From Shimia sp. (GTDB lineage Bacteria > Pseudomonadota > Alphaproteobacteria > Rhodobacterales > Rhodobacteraceae): 54,925 bases of DNA. The stretch lies in the NCBI GenBank assembly GCA_024224295.1, contig JAAENN010000072.1, forward strand, positions 1-54,925, read 5' to 3'. Positions 1 to 8,472 of this stretch are shown one piece after another; the stretch's first letter is position 1; each line of letters begins with the position of its first letter. The position numbers were made by a program, and so were the translations under genes. A model generated the notes under the pieces. It was given only the letters and a program-made list of their open reading frames with translations. It was not told where the DNA came from and did not search any database.

Positions 1-100
1 AGTTATTGAAAACAAATTACTGTTGCGGCGGTGAGCAACGCCCAGCAACAATGAGTGTGGTTTCTCGACCGCACCAAATATCTCTGAAGGTTTTAGTTTG

Positions 101-128
101 AAGGGCCGATTTGTCGGCCCTTTATTTT
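101..128 (+). terminator. Rho-independent terminator of a gene left of the window
   Basis: A 9-bp perfect stem (101-109 pairing with 114-122) with a 4-base loop is followed by a T-rich tract to 128. The T tract is on the plus strand, so it ends a plus-strand transcript entering from the left. Bases 1-100 hold no complete gene; short open frames run in from the edge and stop near 34 and 101, too short to identify. Confidence 0.8.
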
Positions 129-141
129 TTTGGGATGGCTG

Positions 142-663
142 TCAGCCAACGATGAGCTGTTTGAGCTGCAAAGCTTCATGTTCCAGTTCCGTCAGGCGAT
201 AATTTACCAAGTCTCCAATTGTCACCATGCCGATCAAACCAGTCTCATCAGCGATTGGCATGTGGCGGAAACGGCCCTCTGTCATGCGGCGTAATACGGA
301 AACCATGGGTTCATTTGGCGTGCAAGTCTGTACCTCGCTGGTCATGACGTCTGACACTTGCTGCGGCAGTGTCTGTCCGGGTGTTTCAGCCAACTTGCGA
401 ACAATATCACGCTCAGATAAGATGCCCTGAAGAACACCGTTGGCATCGGTCACCAAGAGTGCGCCAATACCGCGGTCTCTCAACACTTTAACGGCGTCCC
501 CAAGCGTGTCCTGAGGACGAATGGAAAATACGTTTCCACCTTTCTGATCCAATACCTTTTGGACAGTGGCCACGTCAGATGAGGTGTTGGTGTCTCTGGA
601 CTGGCTTACAGTTTTGTTCTTGTCATCCGAATTGCGGTTCGGTGCTTGATAGGAACTGGGCAT
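142..663 (-). CDS. CBS-domain pair protein
   Basis: A 173-residue soluble protein made almost only of two CBS domains: roughly residues 45-105 (FSIRPQDTLGDAV..., ending LSERDIVRKLA) and 108-165 (VMTSEVQTCTPNEPM..., ending IGDLVNYRL). The DIVR and GDLV segments closing each repeat are typical of stand-alone CBS pairs, which bind adenine nucleotides and act as energy or redox sensors. The first 40 residues are polar and low in complexity. The start has an AAGGAG Shine-Dalgarno just upstream on the minus strand. The partner protein is unknown, and no neighbour is an obvious target. Confidence 0.85.
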   Translation of the reverse strand: MPSSYQAPNRNSDDKNKTVSQSRDTNTSSDVATVQKVLDQKGGNVFSIRPQDTLGDAVKVLRDRGIGALLVTDANGVLQGILSERDIVRKLAETPGQTLPQQVSDVMTSEVQTCTPNEPMVSVLRRMTEGRFRHMPIADETGLIGMVTIGDLVNYRLTELEHEALQLKQLIVG

Positions 664-697
664 TTAGGGCTCCTTGCGTAGAAAATTCTCTGGCCTT

Positions 698-928
698 ATG
701 TGTCCAGCCTATCTGCAGAATCTGCTTTTGGGGAATTTTCTTTTGCCAGACGTCGTACTTTCGCCGTGGCTCGCCACTGTACTGTTTGTTTTGGCTTGCT
801 TGGCAGGTCATCGTTATAGGCGTGTGTGGAAAGAAGGCGGGCCGCGGTGGCAGCTTTGGGGGTTCGGGCTGACAGCTGGGATCTGCTTGCTCATTCTTGC
901 GTTGTTCCCACTCAGCACAAACGTGTAA
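698..928 (+). CDS. Small two-helix membrane protein
   Basis: An open frame of about 76 residues with two hydrophobic segments (LATVLFVLACLAG and LTAGICLLILALFPL) joined by a basic, Trp-containing loop (HRYRRVWKEGG). This pattern looks like a real small inner-membrane protein rather than a shadow frame, and I associate it with Rhodobacteraceae. The frame is open upstream to a TTG at 674; ATG 698 is the first ATG but lacks a good Shine-Dalgarno, so the start is uncertain. It lies head-to-head with the CBS gene with very little room for promoters. Function unknown. Confidence 0.5.
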   Translation: MCPAYLQNLLLGNFLLPDVVLSPWLATVLFVLACLAGHRYRRVWKEGGPRWQLWGFGLTAGICLLILALFPLSTNV

Positions 929-946
929 GGCGCCCGAAAGGGCGCC
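929..946. terminator. Hairpin between convergent genes
   Basis: Perfect 7-bp GC stem GGCGCCC/GGGCGCC with a GAAA tetraloop, starting directly after the stop codon of the small membrane protein and before the end of nqrM. There is no T tract on either side, so termination is plausible but unproven. Confidence 0.5.
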
Positions 947-972
947 TCTGCGGGGGACACAATTTAGGTTGG

Positions 973-1215
973 TTAGACGTGCTCTTCGGACTGCATTTGT
1001 TCTAGCATTTTCTTCGCGCGCGGGCATTTCAAGCGTTCGCGCAAAGGGCTGTCTGGGTCGATATCCTTGCTGCAAACCACGCATTTGTCTGCATCGCTAA
1101 TGGCGTTTAGCCCGCCACAGGAACCTTTGATTGATTGCCCTCGGAACATCACTCCGACAGCCATCCCTAGCGTTACCAGGAGCAACAGCACAAACGTTAA
1201 CATAAAGGTTTCCAT
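973..1215 (-). CDS. nqrM: Na+-NQR maturation protein NqrM (DUF539)
   Basis: An 80-residue protein with one N-terminal membrane helix (about residues 4-23) and a short cytoplasmic domain carrying four cysteines: Cys33 in GSCGGL, Cys45 and Cys48 in CVVC, and Cys64. This is the DUF539 pattern. In Vibrio, NqrM is needed to assemble Na+-NQR, probably by delivering iron for the cysteine-ligated centre between NqrD and NqrE. It follows apbE by 23 bases on the minus strand, so both accessory factors form one unit diverging from the nqr structural operon. Length is normal for the family. Confidence 0.92.
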   Translation of the reverse strand: METFMLTFVLLLLVTLGMAVGVMFRGQSIKGSCGGLNAISDADKCVVCSKDIDPDSPLRERLKCPRAKKMLEQMQSEEHV

Positions 1216-1238
1216 CGCTTTGGTTTCCTTAGAATAGG

Positions 1239-2264
1239 TTAGCTATGTTGAATGCTGGCGAATTGATCGGTGGCGAAGGTTTCGAAGTGTGTTTTACCAG
1301 ATAAGGTTTCACGGTCGATAAACAATGCTGCGAGCTTTTGCCTCTTGGCGATTTCCATACCACGTTCTCTGCCAAGTACCAGTAGCGCAGTTGCCCATGC
1401 GTCAGCGAGCATTGCATTTTGAGTTAAAACCGTAACGGATGCCGTCTGGTGGGTCACAGGGCGTCCGGTCGAAGCATCTAAGATGTGACTGTAGCGAATG
1501 CCGTCTTGTTCAAAGTAGTTCCGATAGTCTCCTGACGTGGCCATGCCAAGGTCGGAAACTCCGAGAGTTTTGAGGAAGCTCCGTTGTAGAGCATCGGGTG
1601 TTTCAATCGCGATTTGCCAAGGGAGGCCCTCTGCGTTTGCTCCTGACGTAACAATATCGCCGCCAATTTCGACCATAAAATCAGTTACGCCGAATGAGCG
1701 AAGAGTTTCGCCTAACCGATCAACGCCGAAACCTTTGCCGATCGCGGAAAGGTACATGGCTGTTTTGGAATGAGATTTCGTCAGCGTCCTGTTTTCCAAA
1801 ATGATGGCTTGAGACTGGCCAACGGTTAGCAAAGCCTTCGATACGTCGGCGTCCTGTGGAATGTGTCCGGTTGGTTTTTGTACTCCAAAACCCCAAAGAT
1901 CGATTAAAGGGCCAAGGGTAAGATCAAATTGCCCGTCCGTAGCTTGGTGCACCTCTCTTGCGGTGTGTAGCAGGGTGGACATATCGGCGCTGAGGGGGAA
2001 GGGACGCTTTGCTTTTAGATTGTTGATCTGCGATATCTCAGACGACCCATTCCAGTTTGACATCTTTTGATCGACGTCGGCCAGTGCTTTATCAATTGCG
2101 CCTTGAAGAGCGCTCTGGTCCAAGCCGTCGCGTGGTTCGACTGCGACCACGGTGTAGGTTGTACCCATGGTTTGACCATTTAGAAGCACATCAGCTGCGC
2201 CCCGTTTGCACGCTGCAACGGCGAGTGCCATGAAGATGAAGCTGCGCCGAGAAAGAGCTGTCAT
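1239..2264 (-). CDS. apbE: FAD:protein FMN transferase (ApbE)
   Basis: A 341-residue ApbE-family lipoprotein. The N-terminus (MTALSRRSF then a hydrophobic stretch to VAAC) is a lipoprotein signal with Cys19 as the likely lipidated residue; the mature protein starts in the family fashion with GQTMGTTYTV. ApbE transfers FMN from FAD to a Thr in the motif D-x-x-(S/A)-G-A-T on periplasmically exposed proteins. Both targets are in this window: NqrB Thr226 and NqrC Thr238. It lies upstream of nqrM and divergent from nqrA, separated from it by 229 bases. In many gammaproteobacteria apbE and nqrM instead follow nqrF on the same strand. Confidence 0.95.
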   Translation of the reverse strand: MTALSRRSFIFMALAVAACKRGAADVLLNGQTMGTTYTVVAVEPRDGLDQSALQGAIDKALADVDQKMSNWNGSSEISQINNLKAKRPFPLSADMSTLLHTAREVHQATDGQFDLTLGPLIDLWGFGVQKPTGHIPQDADVSKALLTVGQSQAIILENRTLTKSHSKTAMYLSAIGKGFGVDRLGETLRSFGVTDFMVEIGGDIVTSGANAEGLPWQIAIETPDALQRSFLKTLGVSDLGMATSGDYRNYFEQDGIRYSHILDASTGRPVTHQTASVTVLTQNAMLADAWATALLVLGRERGMEIAKRQKLAALFIDRETLSGKTHFETFATDQFASIQHS

Positions 2265-2362
2265 TTTTAGGAGTTCTCTAAGAATTGCGAGGATAGGTAT
2301 CTTTCACGGCCCCAAATTTCTGGGCTGCGGAGCGTCCGCGCTAGTTATAACGAAGTTTATTG

Positions 2363-2404
2363 CCCTCAAACCGGAGAAACAATAGAAAAGTGGCGGTTTA
2401 AGGG
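2363..2404. repeat. Inverted repeat in the apbE/nqrA intergenic region
   Basis: CCCTCAAACCG (2363-2373) and CGGTTTAAGGG (2394-2404) are inverted copies of 11 bp with one mismatch, separated by 20 bases. They lie between the divergent apbE-nqrM and nqrA-F units, so they could be a shared operator. The regulator is not known. Confidence 0.4.
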
Positions 2405-2493
2405 CTGGTTGCGCGGGCTTGGAACGCGTATAGGCATGCGCGATAGGCACCTAAACTCGAAGACGAACCAAAAAACGACAGGATGACATAGGC

Positions 2494-3834
2494 GTGCAGC
2501 ATTTTGCGCTACGAAAAGGCCTGAATCTACCGATTACCGGCGCGCCGGTAACTGATGGGATTCACGAAGGGGCTGCGGTACGCACCGTGGCCCTTTTGGG
2601 CGGCGACTACATAGGATTAAAGCCACGTATTTCCGTATCTGAAGGAGATGTTGTGGCGGCCGGAGATCCGGTTTTTGCTCACAAAGATACCATGGACGTG
2701 AAAGTGGTTGCTCCGGTCTCCGGCCGAATCAAAGCGATCAACCGTGGTGCGCGACGCGTTTTGTTGAGTGTGGAAATCGAAGTTGACGCTTCTGCAGCAG
2801 AGCCAAAGGACTTCTCGTTTGTCGGCGATGTGTCTTCTCGAGAGGGTCTGGTAGAACGTCTCTGTGCCTCAGGGCTTTGGACTTCTTTCCGTACGCGTCC
2901 TTATTCGAAGGTGCCGGTTTCGGACCAAGCACCAGAGGCGATATACGTCAACGCAATGGATACAGAGCCATTGGCCGGTGATCCAGCGGTGGTGATTGCG
3001 GATGCCAATTCCGCTTTTACCGCGGGTCTTTCAGCTATTACCAAGCTGACTGAGGGCACCACCTACCTGTGTCACGCTCAGGGCGCCAGTGTACCAAGCG
3101 TGGATGGCGTAACTGTAGCGACCTTCTCCGGCCCGCACCCAGCTGGCTTGGCTGGTACGCATATGCATTTTCTGGAACCGCCCACGGCGTCTAAAACAGT
3201 TTGGACCATTGGTTATCAGGATGTGATCGCGATTGGGCGTTTGTTAGAAACAGGCAAAATTGACGCGAACCGTGTGGTCTCACTGAGCGGCCCGTTGTGC
3301 GATAAGCCGCGTTTGGTTCGTACAATCGAGGGTGCCTCTTTAAACGAACTCACCGAAGGTGAGATCTCCTCTGACTTGCCTGTGCGCTTAATTTCAGGGT
3401 CAGTTTTGAGTGGCCAGGCCGGCGAACCGGTTGTGACTTTTCTTGGGCGTTATGCGCGTCAGGTGACCGTCATGGAAGAGGACCACAAGCAGATCCCGAT
3501 GGGTTGGATCCGTCCGATGCCTTCGAAATACAGCTTCCTGCCGGTGCTTGGCTCTGCCTTCTCCAAGAAGCTTTATCCGCTAAGCTCTAACCTGAACGGT
3601 GGTCGTCGTGCGATGGTTCCGTTGGGAACATTTGAGGAGCTGATGCCGCAGGACTTCCTGCCAACGCAATTGCTGCGGGCCTTGTTGGTGATGGACACCG
3701 ACGAAGCGCAAAAGCTTGGTGCGTTGGAACTTGATGAGGAAGACTTGGGACTCGTAGGTTTCTCTTGCCCCGCTAAATATGAATATGGCGAAGCACTCCG
3801 CGATAGCCTGACCAAGATTGAGAGGGAGGGTTAA
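2494..3834 (+). CDS. nqrA: Na+-translocating NADH:quinone reductase subunit A
   Basis: A 446-residue protein, full length for NqrA, the cytoplasmic subunit at the quinone end of Na+-NQR. The N-terminus KGLNLPITGAP is diagnostic, followed by the barrel-sandwich region (VVAPVSGRIKAINRG). The start is GTG at 2494; the preceding ATG at 2484 is out of frame and blocked by TAG. A purine-rich AGGATGA lies upstream. It is the first gene of nqrABCDEF, with nqrB starting 2 bases after its stop. The complex couples NADH oxidation by ubiquinone to Na+ export. Confidence 0.97.
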   Translation: MQHFALRKGLNLPITGAPVTDGIHEGAAVRTVALLGGDYIGLKPRISVSEGDVVAAGDPVFAHKDTMDVKVVAPVSGRIKAINRGARRVLLSVEIEVDASAAEPKDFSFVGDVSSREGLVERLCASGLWTSFRTRPYSKVPVSDQAPEAIYVNAMDTEPLAGDPAVVIADANSAFTAGLSAITKLTEGTTYLCHAQGASVPSVDGVTVATFSGPHPAGLAGTHMHFLEPPTASKTVWTIGYQDVIAIGRLLETGKIDANRVVSLSGPLCDKPRLVRTIEGASLNELTEGEISSDLPVRLISGSVLSGQAGEPVVTFLGRYARQVTVMEEDHKQIPMGWIRPMPSKYSFLPVLGSAFSKKLYPLSSNLNGGRRAMVPLGTFEELMPQDFLPTQLLRALLVMDTDEAQKLGALELDEEDLGLVGFSCPAKYEYGEALRDSLTKIEREG

Positions 3835-3836
3835 CC

Positions 3837-5036
3837 ATGGGGTTGCGCAACTTCTTTGATCGTATTGAGCCGCATTTTGTTAAAGGTGGCCAATATGAAA
3901 AGCTTTTCCCGATCTATGAAATGGTCGAGAGCTTCATCTATACGCCAAAGACTGTGACCAAGGCCGCGCCGCATGCGCGTTCCTACGTTGATATGAAGCG
4001 CATCATGACCTACGTCGTGATCGCAACAATCCCATGTATCATCATGGGGCTGTACAACGTCGGTCTGCAGGTCAATTCGGCTTACGAGACAATTGACCCA
4101 TCCGGTTGGCGTGCATGGATCATTTCAACTCTGGGCATTGGTTTTGATGCCTCCAACCCGCTGGCAAACTTTGCGCATGGATTGCTGTATTTCTTGCCGA
4201 TCTACATCACCACACTTGTTGTGGGTGGTATTTGGGAAGTGCTGTTTGCAACGGTGCGTGGCCACGAAGTCAACGAAGGTTTCCTTGTAACCTCGATGCT
4301 GTTCGCGCTGATTATGCCGCCGGCTGCCCCATTGTGGCAGGTGGCACTGGGCATCAGCTTTGGCGTGGTCATCGGTAAAGAAGTCTTTGGCGGTACCGGC
4401 AAGAACTTCCTCAACCCGGCTTTGACAGGGCGTGCATTCCTCTATTTCGCATACCCGGCAAATATGTCTGGTGACACGATCTGGACACCTGTTGATGGTT
4501 TCTCCGGCGCAACAGCGTTGTCGGTTGGCGCGTCTCAAGGTTATCAGGAGCTGGCCGCAAACGGTATGAATTGGATGAACTCCTTTGTGGGGACTGTCCA
4601 AGGCTCGATCGGCGAAGTGTCCGCACTGGCTTGTCTGATCGGTTTGGCATTCCTTCTGATCACAAAAATCGCAAACTGGCGCCTTGTGGTCGGCTGTATG
4701 GCTGGCATGATCGGCTTCTCATCGCTGCTTAACATGATTGGTTCCGACACCAACCCAATGTTTGCAATGCCTTGGTACTGGCACTTTGTTGTTGGTGGCT
4801 TCGCGTTTGGCATGGTGTTTATGGTCACCGAGCCTGTGTCCGCTTCCCATACGAACATGGGGCGCTTTATCTACGGGGCACTGATTGGTTTCATGGTTGT
4901 TATGATCCGCGTTATCAATCCAGCTTTCCCGGAAGGCATGATGCTCGCAATCCTCTTCGGTAACGTCTTTGCTCCGCTGATCGACTACTTTGTTGTTCAG
5001 GCAAACATCAAACGGAGGGCCCGTCGCCATGTCTGA
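3837..5036 (+). CDS. nqrB: Na+-NQR subunit B
   Basis: A 399-residue integral membrane subunit, full length, with about ten hydrophobic segments. It carries the covalent-FMN motif DGFSGAT with acceptor Thr226, the residue flavinylated by ApbE. NqrB also binds riboflavin and forms much of the Na+ path and the quinone site. The start ATG follows a GGAGGG Shine-Dalgarno that overlaps the end of nqrA. Its last codons overlap nqrC by 8 bases, which suggests translational coupling. Confidence 0.97.
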   Translation: MGLRNFFDRIEPHFVKGGQYEKLFPIYEMVESFIYTPKTVTKAAPHARSYVDMKRIMTYVVIATIPCIIMGLYNVGLQVNSAYETIDPSGWRAWIISTLGIGFDASNPLANFAHGLLYFLPIYITTLVVGGIWEVLFATVRGHEVNEGFLVTSMLFALIMPPAAPLWQVALGISFGVVIGKEVFGGTGKNFLNPALTGRAFLYFAYPANMSGDTIWTPVDGFSGATALSVGASQGYQELAANGMNWMNSFVGTVQGSIGEVSALACLIGLAFLLITKIANWRLVVGCMAGMIGFSSLLNMIGSDTNPMFAMPWYWHFVVGGFAFGMVFMVTEPVSASHTNMGRFIYGALIGFMVVMIRVINPAFPEGMMLAILFGNVFAPLIDYFVVQANIKRRARRHV

Positions 5037-5838
5037 CGCTTCCAACCAAAATAAAGGGCCTATTGCACGCTTTCTGGCGGCACCGCCGGACAGTGTCGGG
5101 AAGACGGTCTTCATCGCCGTAACCCTATGCCTTGTAGCCTCGATGATTGTATCTGCTGTTTCTGTTGCTCTGCGTCCTATGCAGGAGCAGAATAAACTGA
5201 AAGACAAACAAGCCAACGTTTTGCAGGTCGCAGGCCTTTACGAAGATGGTATGGACGTGATCGAAGGCTTCTCAGTGTTCGAGCCACAGGTTGTTGAATT
5301 GGCAACCGGCATGTTTACTGATCAATTTGATGCAGCAACCTTCGATGATCGTGCTGCCGCTTCAGATCCTGAACTTTCTGATAGCTTGGCTCAAGACCCG
5401 GCTGGGATTGGTCGTCAGTCGAAGTTCGTAACTGTCTATTTGCTGCGCAATGAAGATGGATCTCTCGACAAGGTAATCCTCCCTATTCACGGCTATGGGC
5501 TTTGGTCCACTCTCTATGGCTTTATCGCGCTGGAAGAGAACGGCAATGACATTTTTGGCTTGCAGTTCTATGACCACGGAGAAACCCCTGGATTGGGCGC
5601 CGAAATTGACAACCCACGTTGGAAATCTCTGTGGAATGGCAAACGGTTGTCGGATGATAACGGTGCCTTGCAAATCACCGTGGCCAAGTCTGTTCCGGCA
5701 GCTGGTGCGGAACACCACGTTGACGCCCTTGCGGGGGCGACTCTGACTTCAGTTGGTGTCGATAATCTCGTTCGTTTTTGGATGGGTGAAGCAGGCTTTG
5801 CGCCATTTCTTAAAAACCTCAAAGCTGGAGAGATCTGA
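5029..5838 (+). CDS. nqrC: Na+-NQR subunit C
   Basis: A 269-residue subunit with one N-terminal membrane helix (about 26-46) and a periplasmic FMN-binding domain. The motif DALAGAT ends in Thr238, the expected ApbE-dependent FMN attachment site. ATG 5029 was chosen because CGGAGGG lies about 10 bases upstream inside nqrB; an in-frame upstream start at 4990 lacks this and would overlap nqrB much more. NqrC carries electrons between the NqrD/E iron centre and the FMN of NqrB. Confidence 0.96.
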   Translation: MSDASNQNKGPIARFLAAPPDSVGKTVFIAVTLCLVASMIVSAVSVALRPMQEQNKLKDKQANVLQVAGLYEDGMDVIEGFSVFEPQVVELATGMFTDQFDAATFDDRAAASDPELSDSLAQDPAGIGRQSKFVTVYLLRNEDGSLDKVILPIHGYGLWSTLYGFIALEENGNDIFGLQFYDHGETPGLGAEIDNPRWKSLWNGKRLSDDNGALQITVAKSVPAAGAEHHVDALAGATLTSVGVDNLVRFWMGEAGFAPFLKNLKAGEI

Positions 5839-6491
5839 TGGCTCAGACCAAGAGAGACCTTCTGGTCGACCCTTTGGTCGACAACAACCCAATCACGCTT
5901 CAGGTTCTGGGTATTTGCTCGGCGCTGGCGGTAACATCTTCGCTGCAAGTGGCGTTTGTTATGGCTTTGGCTGTAACTGCAGTGACTGGCTTTAGTTCGA
6001 TGTTCATCTCAGTTCTGCGCAATCAGATTCCGGGTTCAATCCGGATCATCGTGCAGATGGTGATCATCGCCTCTTTGGTGATCATCGTCGATCAGGTTTT
6101 GAAGGCTTATGCTTATGATGTCTCCAAGACATTGTCAGTGTTTGTGGGCCTGATCATCACCAACTGTATCGTGATGGGCCGGGCGGAAGCCTTCGCCATG
6201 AAAAACCCGCCAATCGACAGTTTCATTGATGGTGTGGGCAACGGTCTAGGATACGGTGCGCTGTTGCTGGTTGTAGGCTTCATTCGTGAGTTGTTTGGTG
6301 CGGGCAGCCTGTTTGGTGTTACCATCTTGCCAACTGTGAACAACGGTGGTTGGTACGTGCCAAATGGCATGCTGCTGCTGCCACCTTCGGCGTTCTTCAT
6401 CATCGGTTTGCTGATCTGGGCGGTGCGTGCCTGGAAACCGGAACAGGTAGAAGACCGTGAATATAAAATTCAAGTTGTGGAGGGCCACTAA
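5838..6491 (+). CDS. nqrD: Na+-NQR subunit D
   Basis: A 217-residue, six-helix membrane protein of the NqrD/RnfE family. Cys27 (LGICSAL) and Cys110 (ITNCIVMGR) are the conserved cysteines that, with two from NqrE, ligate the buried iron-sulfur centre. The start overlaps the nqrC stop by one base (TGATG), and the stop overlaps nqrE by one base. I call NqrD rather than RnfE because of the operon and the NqrD-like N-terminus with [10 protein letters not shown]. Confidence 0.97.
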   Translation: MAQTKRDLLVDPLVDNNPITLQVLGICSALAVTSSLQVAFVMALAVTAVTGFSSMFISVLRNQIPGSIRIIVQMVIIASLVIIVDQVLKAYAYDVSKTLSVFVGLIITNCIVMGRAEAFAMKNPPIDSFIDGVGNGLGYGALLLVVGFIRELFGAGSLFGVTILPTVNNGGWYVPNGMLLLPPSAFFIIGLLIWAVRAWKPEQVEDREYKIQVVEGH

Positions 6492-7099
6492 TGGAAGGGC
6501 TTCTCTCTCTGGCCGTAAAGGCCGTCTTTGTTGAGAACCTCGCGCTCTCTTTCTTCCTCGGAATGTGTACATTCATTGCCGTGTCGAAGAAGATTTCGAC
6601 TGCGCTTGGTCTGGGCATTTCCGTGATGCTTGTACAGGCCATTACGGTTCCCACCAATAACCTGCTTCTCACTTACCTGCTGGCGCCGGGTGCGTTGGCG
6701 TGGGCAGGCTTCCCGAACGTGGACCTGACCTTCCTTGGTCTGATCTGCTACATTGGCGTGATCGCGGCGATGGTGCAGATTCTGGAGATGGTCCTCGATA
6801 AGTTTTTCCCGCCGCTTTACAACGCGCTGGGTGTGTTCTTGCCACTGATCACCGTGAACTGCGCCATCCTTGGCGGCTCACTCTTCATGGTGGAACGTGA
6901 CTACAACATCGCGGAAAGCGTGACTTACGGCCTGAGCTCTGGCTTTGGTTGGGCGCTGGCAATCACCGCGATGGCCGGTGTTCGCGAGAAGCTGAAATAT
7001 TCCGACATTCCCGATGGTCTACAGGGCCTAGGCATCACCTTTATCACCGCGGGTCTGATGGCATTGGCCTTCATGTCCTTTTCCGGTGTGAAACTTTAA
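6491..7099 (+). CDS. nqrE: Na+-NQR subunit E
   Basis: A 202-residue, six-helix membrane protein of the NqrE/RnfA family and inverted-topology partner of NqrD. Cys26 (LGMCTFIA) and Cys124 (TVNCAILGG) are the expected ligands for the shared intramembrane iron centre. The start overlaps the nqrD stop (TAATG). The nqrF start follows 12 bases after the stop, with a GGGGTAGG Shine-Dalgarno. Confidence 0.97.
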   Translation: MEGLLSLAVKAVFVENLALSFFLGMCTFIAVSKKISTALGLGISVMLVQAITVPTNNLLLTYLLAPGALAWAGFPNVDLTFLGLICYIGVIAAMVQILEMVLDKFFPPLYNALGVFLPLITVNCAILGGSLFMVERDYNIAESVTYGLSSGFGWALAITAMAGVREKLKYSDIPDGLQGLGITFITAGLMALAFMSFSGVKL

Positions 7100-7111
7100 G
7101 GGGTAGGCGCA

Positions 7112-8335
7112 ATGGAAACATTTACACTAGGTGTTGTTCTCTTCACCCTGATCGTTTTGGCGTTGGTGAGCATCATTCTGATGGCGCGCTCCCGTCTCGT
7201 GTCCACGGGTGACGTGCAGATCACCATCAACGGAGAAAAGACCATTTCGGTGCCTGCTGGCGGCAAGCTTTTGCAGACTTTGGCCGAACAGAAACTGTTT
7301 GTGCCGTCAGCCTGTGGCGGTGGCGGCACCTGCGCGCAATGTAAGGTGCGTGTGCATTCCGGTGGCGGGTCTATTTTGCCAACCGAGGAAAGCCACATCA
7401 CCAAGCGCGAGGCCGCTTGCGGCGACCGTCTGTCTTGTCAAGTTGCTGTGAAGCAGGACATGAACATCGAGGTGCCAGAAGAGGTGTTTGGCGTAAAAAA
7501 GTGGGAGTGTACTGTGCGCTCCAACGAAAACGTCGCAACCTTCATCAAAAACCTTGTGCTGGAATTGCCCGAAGGTGAGGATGTGAACTTCCGCGCTGGT
7601 GGCTACATTCAGATCGAAGCGCCGGCTCACAAATTGAGCTACAAGGACTTCGCAGTCGAAGAAGAGTACCATGAGGATTGGGACAAGTTTAACCTGTGGC
7701 AGTTTGAATCCACGGTTTCCGAGCCGGTTGAACGCGCCTATTCCATGGCAAACTATCCGGATGAAAAAGGCCTTATTATGCTGAACGTGCGCGTGGCATC
7801 GCCACCTCCGGGCAGCCAGGGTATTCCACCCGGTCAGATGTCGTCCTACATCTTTAACCTGAAACCAGGTGACAAGGTAACAATCTCCGGTCCGTTTGGC
7901 GAGTTCTTTGCACGCGATACAAACAAAGAGATGGTTTTCATTGGGGGTGGAGCCGGGATGGCGCCGATGCGCTCCCACATCTTTGACCAGCTTAAGCGTC
8001 TGGAAAACCGCGATCGAAAAATTACCTTCTGGTACGGTGCGCGCTCCAAACGTGAGATGTTCTTTGTTGAGGACTTCGATGGTCTGGCTGAAGAGTTTGA
8101 CAACTTCGAGTGGCATGTGGCGCTGTCTGACGCGCTACCGGAGGACGATTGGAACGGCTACACTGGCTTCATCCATAACGTTCTGTTTGAGGAATATCTC
8201 AAGAACCACCCGGCGCCGGAAGATTGCGAATTCTACATGTGTGGCCCGCCCATCATGAACCAATCCGTGATCAACATGTTGGTTGATCTGGGTGTGGACC
8301 GTGAAGACATCATGCTCGATGACTTTGGCGGGTAA
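7112..8335 (+). CDS. nqrF: Na+-NQR subunit F (NADH-oxidising)
   Basis: A 407-residue subunit through which electrons enter the complex. It has an N-terminal membrane helix (about 4-25), then a [2Fe-2S] ferredoxin domain with Cys68, Cys74, Cys77 and Cys109 spaced as in the family. A ferredoxin-reductase-like FAD domain (RAYSMANYP) and an NADH-binding domain ([19 protein letters not shown] near the C-terminus) follow. All catalytic elements appear intact. It is last in the operon and is followed by a strong terminator. Confidence 0.97.
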   Translation: METFTLGVVLFTLIVLALVSIILMARSRLVSTGDVQITINGEKTISVPAGGKLLQTLAEQKLFVPSACGGGGTCAQCKVRVHSGGGSILPTEESHITKREAACGDRLSCQVAVKQDMNIEVPEEVFGVKKWECTVRSNENVATFIKNLVLELPEGEDVNFRAGGYIQIEAPAHKLSYKDFAVEEEYHEDWDKFNLWQFESTVSEPVERAYSMANYPDEKGLIMLNVRVASPPPGSQGIPPGQMSSYIFNLKPGDKVTISGPFGEFFARDTNKEMVFIGGGAGMAPMRSHIFDQLKRLENRDRKITFWYGARSKREMFFVEDFDGLAEEFDNFEWHVALSDALPEDDWNGYTGFIHNVLFEEYLKNHPAPEDCEFYMCGPPIMNQSVINMLVDLGVDREDIMLDDFGG

Positions 8336-8356
8336 TCCCAAAGCTGAAGACTGAAG

Positions 8357-8386
8357 CGCCGCCCTATGGAGCGGCGTTTTCTTTTT
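8357..8386 (+). terminator. Terminator of the nqr operon
   Basis: A 6-bp GC stem CGCCGC/GCGGCG (8357-8362 and 8371-8376) with an 8-base loop is followed by TTTTCTTTTT. It lies about 20 bases after the nqrF stop and should separate nqr from the MATE gene. Confidence 0.85.
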
Positions 8387-8472
8387 GTGGAGTGTAAAAG
8401 CGGGTTGGCCTTTAGATTGGGCAGTGGCAGGGTGCCTGCCTGTTCAAACCCAAAACGCGAATAGGTGACTTG

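Noticed and set aside
1-101. Short open frames running in from the left edge
   Set aside because: Only about 10 and 33 codons are visible, too few to identify; the terminator shows a gene ends here but not which.
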